Source of the DNA: Candidatus Woesearchaeota archaeon | Lineage (GTDB): Archaea; Nanobdellota; Nanobdellia; Woesearchaeales; GCA-2686295 | Length of the DNA: 16,254 bases | Direction: 5' to 3' | NCBI GenBank assembly: GCA_002686295.1 | Contig: NZBB01000028.1 | Location: 1 to 16,254 of the forward strand | Shown: positions 12,868-16,254 of the stretch, in pieces | Position numbering within the stretch: the stretch's first letter is position 1 | How the letters are laid out: every line of letters starts with the position of its first letter | Program-made: the position numbers and the translations under genes | The notes under the pieces: model-generated | The model's input: the letters and a program-made list of their open reading frames with translations, nothing else | Told to the model about the DNA's origin: nothing | The model's database searches: none

Positions 12868-13945
12868 GAATGAGGAAGAAACAATAGGTGTTTGCATAGA
12901 TAAGATAAAAAGAGTCTTGAAAGGAAGGAATTATGAGATAATAGTATCAGACTCTTCTAAAGATAAATCTCCAATGATTGCTAAGAAAAAAGGAGCAATT
13001 GTTGTTAAGCATGACAAAGTTGGATATGGAAATGCATATCTTGAAGGATTTAAGAAAATAACAGGCGATGTTGTTGTTATTGGAGATGCAGATGATACTT
13101 ATGATTTTTTAGAGATACCTAAATTATTACCTTATATTGAAAAATATGATTTTGTTATGGGTCAAAGAAAATATTTGAAGAAAGGTTCTATGCCTTTATT
13201 ACATAAATATATAGGGAATCCTCTTTTATCATTTATGTTAAGACTTTTCTTTGGTGCCAAAGTCAAAGACACTCATTGTGGTTTTAGAATTATAAGAAAA
13301 TCCGCTTTAGATGACCTAAAGCTTAGAACTACAGGGATGGAATTTGCTTCTGAAATGATTATCAAAGCAGTAAAAAATAAACTCAGAATAAAAGATGTTC
13401 CAATTCATTATTATCCAAGAATTGGCGAGTCTAAACTTAGTAGTTTTAGAGATGGTTGGAGACATATTAGATTCATGCTTCTTTATAGTCCTGCACACCT
13501 ATTTTTTCTTCCTGGTGCAATAATATTTTTATTAGGAATGATTGGTATGCTTTTAACAAGTTCGGGAACATCAACTATTTTAGGATTTAATCTAGGAATT
13601 CATACCTTAGTTTTTAGTACCATGCTTACAATACTTGGATTTCAATTAATTTTCTTAACTCTTTTTGCTAAAGTTTTTTTATTTGCAGTACTTAAAGAAA
13701 AAAACAGTTTTTTGGAAAAATTAACAAATTTTCTAACTTTTGAAAAAGGAATTATGATTGGCGGCGTTGTTTCATTGTTAGGGATGGTGGTTGGTTTGAC
13801 AATGATTATTAATTGGATTTCTTCAGATTTAAAAGGTTTTTTCAATCCTGAACTCGCAATTGTTGCTTCAACTATAACTATACTTGGAGTTCAATTAGTG
13901 TTTAATGTTTTTTACTTGAGTATTTTAGGAATTGAAAGAAAATGA
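12815..13945 (+). CDS. Family 2 glycosyltransferase with C-terminal membrane domain (DPM1-like)
   Basis: The ATG at 12815 is chosen because a ggaaggt site lies about ten bases upstream and the GT2 fold begins soon after (ISVVLPCRNEEETIG); the upstream in-frame ATG at 12761 would add 18 residues of ill-fitting sequence. The product is 376 aa. Visible GT2 features are the N-terminal nucleotide-binding strand, SDSSKDKS, the metal-binding GDADDTYD, DTHCGFRIIRK, and GMEFASEMIIKA followed by PIHYYPRIGESKL, a layout shared with polyprenyl-phosphate mannose or glucose synthases. Four hydrophobic segments follow from about residue 230. It probably charges a dolichol-type lipid with a nucleotide sugar on the cytoplasmic face, which would supply a donor to the GT-C protein just upstream. 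The ATGA overlap with the following gene points to translational coupling. Confidence 0.9.
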   Translation: MSLNKQSWKKISVVLPCRNEEETIGVCIDKIKRVLKGRNYEIIVSDSSKDKSPMIAKKKGAIVVKHDKVGYGNAYLEGFKKITGDVVVIGDADDTYDFLEIPKLLPYIEKYDFVMGQRKYLKKGSMPLLHKYIGNPLLSFMLRLFFGAKVKDTHCGFRIIRKSALDDLKLRTTGMEFASEMIIKAVKNKLRIKDVPIHYYPRIGESKLSSFRDGWRHIRFMLLYSPAHLFFLPGAIIFLLGMIGMLLTSSGTSTILGFNLGIHTLVFSTMLTILGFQLIFLTLFAKVFLFAVLKEKNSFLEKLTNFLTFEKGIMIGGVVSLLGMVVGLTMIINWISSDLKGFFNPELAIVASTITILGVQLVFNVFYLSILGIERK

Positions 13946-16254
13946 AAGTAGCAGTAATCCATAATTATTTAGATAATATTGGCGGTGCAGAGAGAGTTGG
14001 ATTAACTCTTGCAAGAGACTTAAAGGCTGATATCTACACTACTTCTTATAGTCAAGATGCTATTGAAAAACAAGGTTTTAACATAAAACCAAGATCAATT
14101 GGTACTGTGCCACTAAACGCACCTTTCAGACAGCAATTAACAAATTGGAAATTCAAAAAACTTAATCTAAGAAACAAATATGATTATTTTATTATTGATG
14201 GTGATTGGGCAATATCTGCTGGTGTAAATAACAAACCCAACATGTGGTATTGTCATTCTCCAATTAGAGAGATATGGGATTTACATTCCTATACTAAACA
14301 AAAACTTTTACGGTTTAATTTTTGGCAAGTTCCCTTGTTCAATATTTGGTCAAGTTATAATCGTTTTATGAATAAAAAACAAGTCAAACACATAAACAAA
14401 ATTGTTAGTAATTCAATAAATGTTCAGAACAGAGTAAAAAAATATTTTAAAAGAGATTCAGTGGTAATAAATCCTCCAGTTGAAACTTCAAAGTTTAGAT
14501 ATGAACAAAATGGGGATTTCTGGTTATCAGTAAATAGATTAGTTTCTCATAAAAGAATAGAAATGCAAATGGATGCTTTTAGAAATTTACCTAATGAAAA
14601 ACTAATAATTGTGGGATCGTTTGAACAATCGACTCATATGAAAAATTATGTTTATTTTTTAAATAAAATAAAACCTTCTAATGTTGAAATATTATCTGGA
14701 GTGGATTTCTCAGATTTGGTTAAACTATATGCAAATTGTAAAGGGTTTATAACGACATCTTTAGATGAAGATTTTGGTATTACACCTGTAGAAGCGATGG
14801 CTTCTGGAAAACCAGTTATTGCAACTAATGAAGGTGGTTATAATCTTGCAGTTGGACACTATTCATTAAGTGACAATGTAAGTGGAAGTTTCAATACTGC
14901 CTTAGGATTTTACTCCTTACATTTAAATAATGATGGTGAAAAAAGTGTAGCAATTGGATTTAAATCTTTATATGAAAATATAAATGGTACCTACAACACC
15001 TCTACTGGTTACGAGGCAATGCAAGATAATACAGGAGGGAGCTACAACTCAGCATATGGTTTTCATTCATTGCGAAATAATGTAGGTGGTAGTAATAATG
15101 CCGCTTTTGGAATGCAGGCACTTTACAATACACAGGGTGATAACAATACCGCCATTGGAAAAAATGCTGGTATGGTAAACACCACTGGATCTGGAAATGT
15201 ATTCATCGGCTCTTTTGCTGGAAATAATACAAACTACCAAACTGCAAATAACAAATTAGTGATCGCTAACTCAGATACTGAAAACCCATTGATCCATGGT
15301 GATTTTAATGATCAAACCCTTAGGGTATATGGGGAACTAACCGCTACCACAATGAGTACATATGCCATGACAACTAACGACCTTGACGTTCCAGGAGATG
15401 TAGAAGTTACTGGAGCAGTAACGGCTAATTCTTTTAGTGGCGATGGTTCAGGATTGACAGGGATTTCAGGTGGTGCAACTAGCATTGATGGTCTCTCGAA
15501 TGCATTGATAGAGGACTATTCGATGTATATTGGGAACGATCCATCATCCACGACCGATGAAGCCCAGTTTAATCTTGCTGTGGGTACGATCGCTTTGGGT
15601 GCGATCACCACGGGTGATTATAATACCGCGGTCGGGTATGCTGCGCTAACTGCAAATACCACGGGAGCAAAGAATACCGCCTATGGCTCTTCTAGTTTGA
15701 GAGATAACACCACGGGAGATTTTAATACTGCCTTTGGATACTTGACTATGTATGAGAACACCACGGGAGGTTATAATACCGCATCTGGAATGGGGAGTAT
15801 GAGAGATAACACCACGGGATCTTACAACACAGCAAATGGGTATAATGCTCTAAAACTAAATACCACAGGCAGTCATAACACTGGTTTTGGTTTTCAAACT
15901 CTATACAATAATACAATTGGTGATATGAATACGGCAATTGGAAGGAATGCAGGTATGATAAATACAACAGGTACAGGAAATATCTTTATTGGTTTTTCAG
16001 CTGGTAATAATACTAATTATCAAACCGCATCAAATAAACTTGTTATAGCCAATTCGGACACTGAAACGCCTTTAATTGCCGGTGACTTTAGTGCTGCAAC
16101 CCTGAAAGTGAATGGTAGCCTAGATGTTACTGGTTCTATGACTATGAGTGTAGCAGATGCTATCACAGAAAGCACAGTGTTTAATGGAAATGAGACAATA
16201 ATCCCAGTATATACAACTGGTACTATTACGATTGATAGTGATCAATTAGTGCAA
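13942..16254 (+). CDS. GT4 glycosyltransferase fused in frame to NTAxG head-repeat fibre (possible chimera, 3' partial)
   Basis: The frame is open from ATG 13942 (ATGA overlap with the preceding stop) to the window end, 771 codons. Residues 1-300 are a GT4 enzyme: MKVAVIHNYLDNIGGAERV, MWYCHSPIREIW, VNRLVSHKRIE, and EDFGITPVEAMASGKPVIA with the EX7E pair E276/E284. A normal GT4 would continue for roughly another 70 residues. Instead, after GGY (298-300) the chain becomes 17-residue repeats of the NTAxGxxAL type seen in YadA-like heads and phage or Bacteroidetes fibres, then NKLVIANSDTE, SGDGSGLTGIS and a second similar half. Codon use and GC content change at the same point. A cytoplasmic enzyme joined to an unsecreted fibre makes little sense, so a chimeric join is more likely than a real fusion. 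The GT4 call is firm; the fusion is not. Confidence 0.75.
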   Translation, partial: MKVAVIHNYLDNIGGAERVGLTLARDLKADIYTTSYSQDAIEKQGFNIKPRSIGTVPLNAPFRQQLTNWKFKKLNLRNKYDYFIIDGDWAISAGVNNKPNMWYCHSPIREIWDLHSYTKQKLLRFNFWQVPLFNIWSSYNRFMNKKQVKHINKIVSNSINVQNRVKKYFKRDSVVINPPVETSKFRYEQNGDFWLSVNRLVSHKRIEMQMDAFRNLPNEKLIIVGSFEQSTHMKNYVYFLNKIKPSNVEILSGVDFSDLVKLYANCKGFITTSLDEDFGITPVEAMASGKPVIATNEGGYNLAVGHYSLSDNVSGSFNTALGFYSLHLNNDGEKSVAIGFKSLYENINGTYNTSTGYEAMQDNTGGSYNSAYGFHSLRNNVGGSNNAAFGMQALYNTQGDNNTAIGKNAGMVNTTGSGNVFIGSFAGNNTNYQTANNKLVIANSDTENPLIHGDFNDQTLRVYGELTATTMSTYAMTTNDLDVPGDVEVTGAVTANSFSGDGSGLTGISGGATSIDGLSNALIEDYSMYIGNDPSSTTDEAQFNLAVGTIALGAITTGDYNTAVGYAALTANTTGAKNTAYGSSSLRDNTTGDFNTAFGYLTMYENTTGGYNTASGMGSMRDNTTGSYNTANGYNALKLNTTGSHNTGFGFQTLYNNTIGDMNTAIGRNAGMINTTGTGNIFIGFSAGNNTNYQTASNKLVIANSDTETPLIAGDFSAATLKVNGSLDVTGSMTMSVADAITESTVFNGNETIIPVYTTGTITIDSDQLVQ
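14833..14844 (+). other. Junction between GT4 and fibre-repeat sequence at shared GGYN codons
   Basis: Before these 12 bases the sequence is AT-rich GT4 code like its neighbours; after them it is fibre-repeat code with richer GC. The bases (ggt ggt tat aat) would fit both parents: GT4 enzymes commonly have NEGGY here, and the fibre repeat itself has GGYNTA at 15769-15783, with DNA differing by one base. This microhomology is what a template switch, misassembly or illegitimate recombination would leave. Confidence 0.7.
14842..15180 (+). repeat. 17-residue NTAxG head repeats, first array
   Basis: Six units and the start of a seventh run from NLAVGHYSL to NTAIGKNAGMVN. All full units are 17 residues (51 nt) except the sixth, which is 16. 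DNA identity between units is low. The units match left-handed beta-roll head repeats of YadA-like adhesins and some tail fibres. Confidence 0.85.
15181..15305 (+). repeat. Fibre linker, copy 1 of 783-nt tandem duplication
   Basis: This stretch encodes NTTGSGNVFIGSFAGNN, YQTANNKLVIANSDTE, then PLIHGD. A near-identical protein segment recurs 783 nt downstream, although many third codon positions differ, so the duplication is old compared with the 51-nt repeats. Confidence 0.8.
15571..15963 (+). repeat. 17-residue NTAxG head repeats, second array
   Basis: Seven exact 17-residue units and the start of an eighth run from NLAVGTIAL to NTAIGRNAGMIN. A 12-base core, aacaccacggga, recurs at exact 51-nt spacing at 15706, 15757 and 15808, with a one-base variant at 15655, so these units are recent duplications. 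The array parallels the first; their ends and the following NKLVIANSDTE segment are offset by 783 nt. Confidence 0.85.
15961..16088 (+). repeat. Fibre linker, copy 2 of 783-nt tandem duplication
   Basis: This stretch encodes NTTGTGNIFIGFSAGNN, YQTASNKLVIANSDTE, then PLIAGD, paralleling the segment 783 nt upstream. It leads into LKVNGSLDVTGSM, a beta-rich linker common in Bacteroidetes and phage fibre proteins. Confidence 0.8.

Noticed and set aside
15601..15963. Regular 51-bp spacing as a CRISPR array
   Set aside because: The conserved core is only 12 bases, the intervening sequence codes in frame for the same peptide pattern, and no cas genes are present.
15746..15967. Minus-strand open frame in the fibre region
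   Set aside because: It is the antisense of the 51-bp repeats, with a Tyr/Leu-rich product and no ribosome site.

Overview
The window is AT-rich, almost gapless and coded entirely on the + strand. It looks like a cell-surface locus of an uncultured archaeon, probably DPANN-like. The signs are A/T-rich codon use with AGA arginine, an archaeal-type TATA box with a strong Shine-Dalgarno site before a TTG start, Sec signal peptides on long Cys/Gly-rich proteins, and neighbouring membrane glycosyltransferases. The lineage is inferred, since no rRNA or housekeeping gene is present.

Bases 1-10169 hold four consecutive genes with gaps of 1, -7 and 2 nt. Together they read as one RHS/YD-repeat shell protein cut into pieces. 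Gene 1 (open at its 5' end) carries the N-terminal 'GLGW..S.G.ISR...G.PDD' region. Genes 2, 3 and 4 each open with a fresh signal peptide and a Cys-, Gly- or calcium-motif-rich domain, then resume the RHS sequence close to where the previous gene stopped. Gene 4 carries eight MopE-like CDGxDNDCDG repeats, a jelly-roll-like domain, the last YD repeats and an unusual C-terminus with no RHS core motif and no obvious toxin. At one break an 8-bp direct repeat flanks the extra sequence, and its collapse would rejoin the RHS reading frame exactly. I regard this segmented, multi-chain RHS assembly as the most interesting system here.

Bases 10179-10898 encode a small membrane-anchored coiled-coil protein with three exact C-x11-C units, apparently co-transcribed with the RHS genes. 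A 58-nt intergenic region then supplies a promoter for a glycosyltransferase operon: a GT-C-like polytopic enzyme, a GT2 polyprenyl-phosphate glycosyltransferase with C-terminal membrane segments, and a GT4 enzyme. The last two overlap their upstream neighbours.

From about 14842 the GT4 frame runs without a stop into a different kind of protein: 17-residue 'NTAxG' head/fibre repeats with richer GC and different codons, in two tandem halves open at the window end. The switch falls at a short sequence (GGYN) common to both protein types. It is either a remarkable gene fusion or, more likely, a chimeric join of an archaeal and a bacterial or phage sequence. The last 1.4 kb should be treated with caution.
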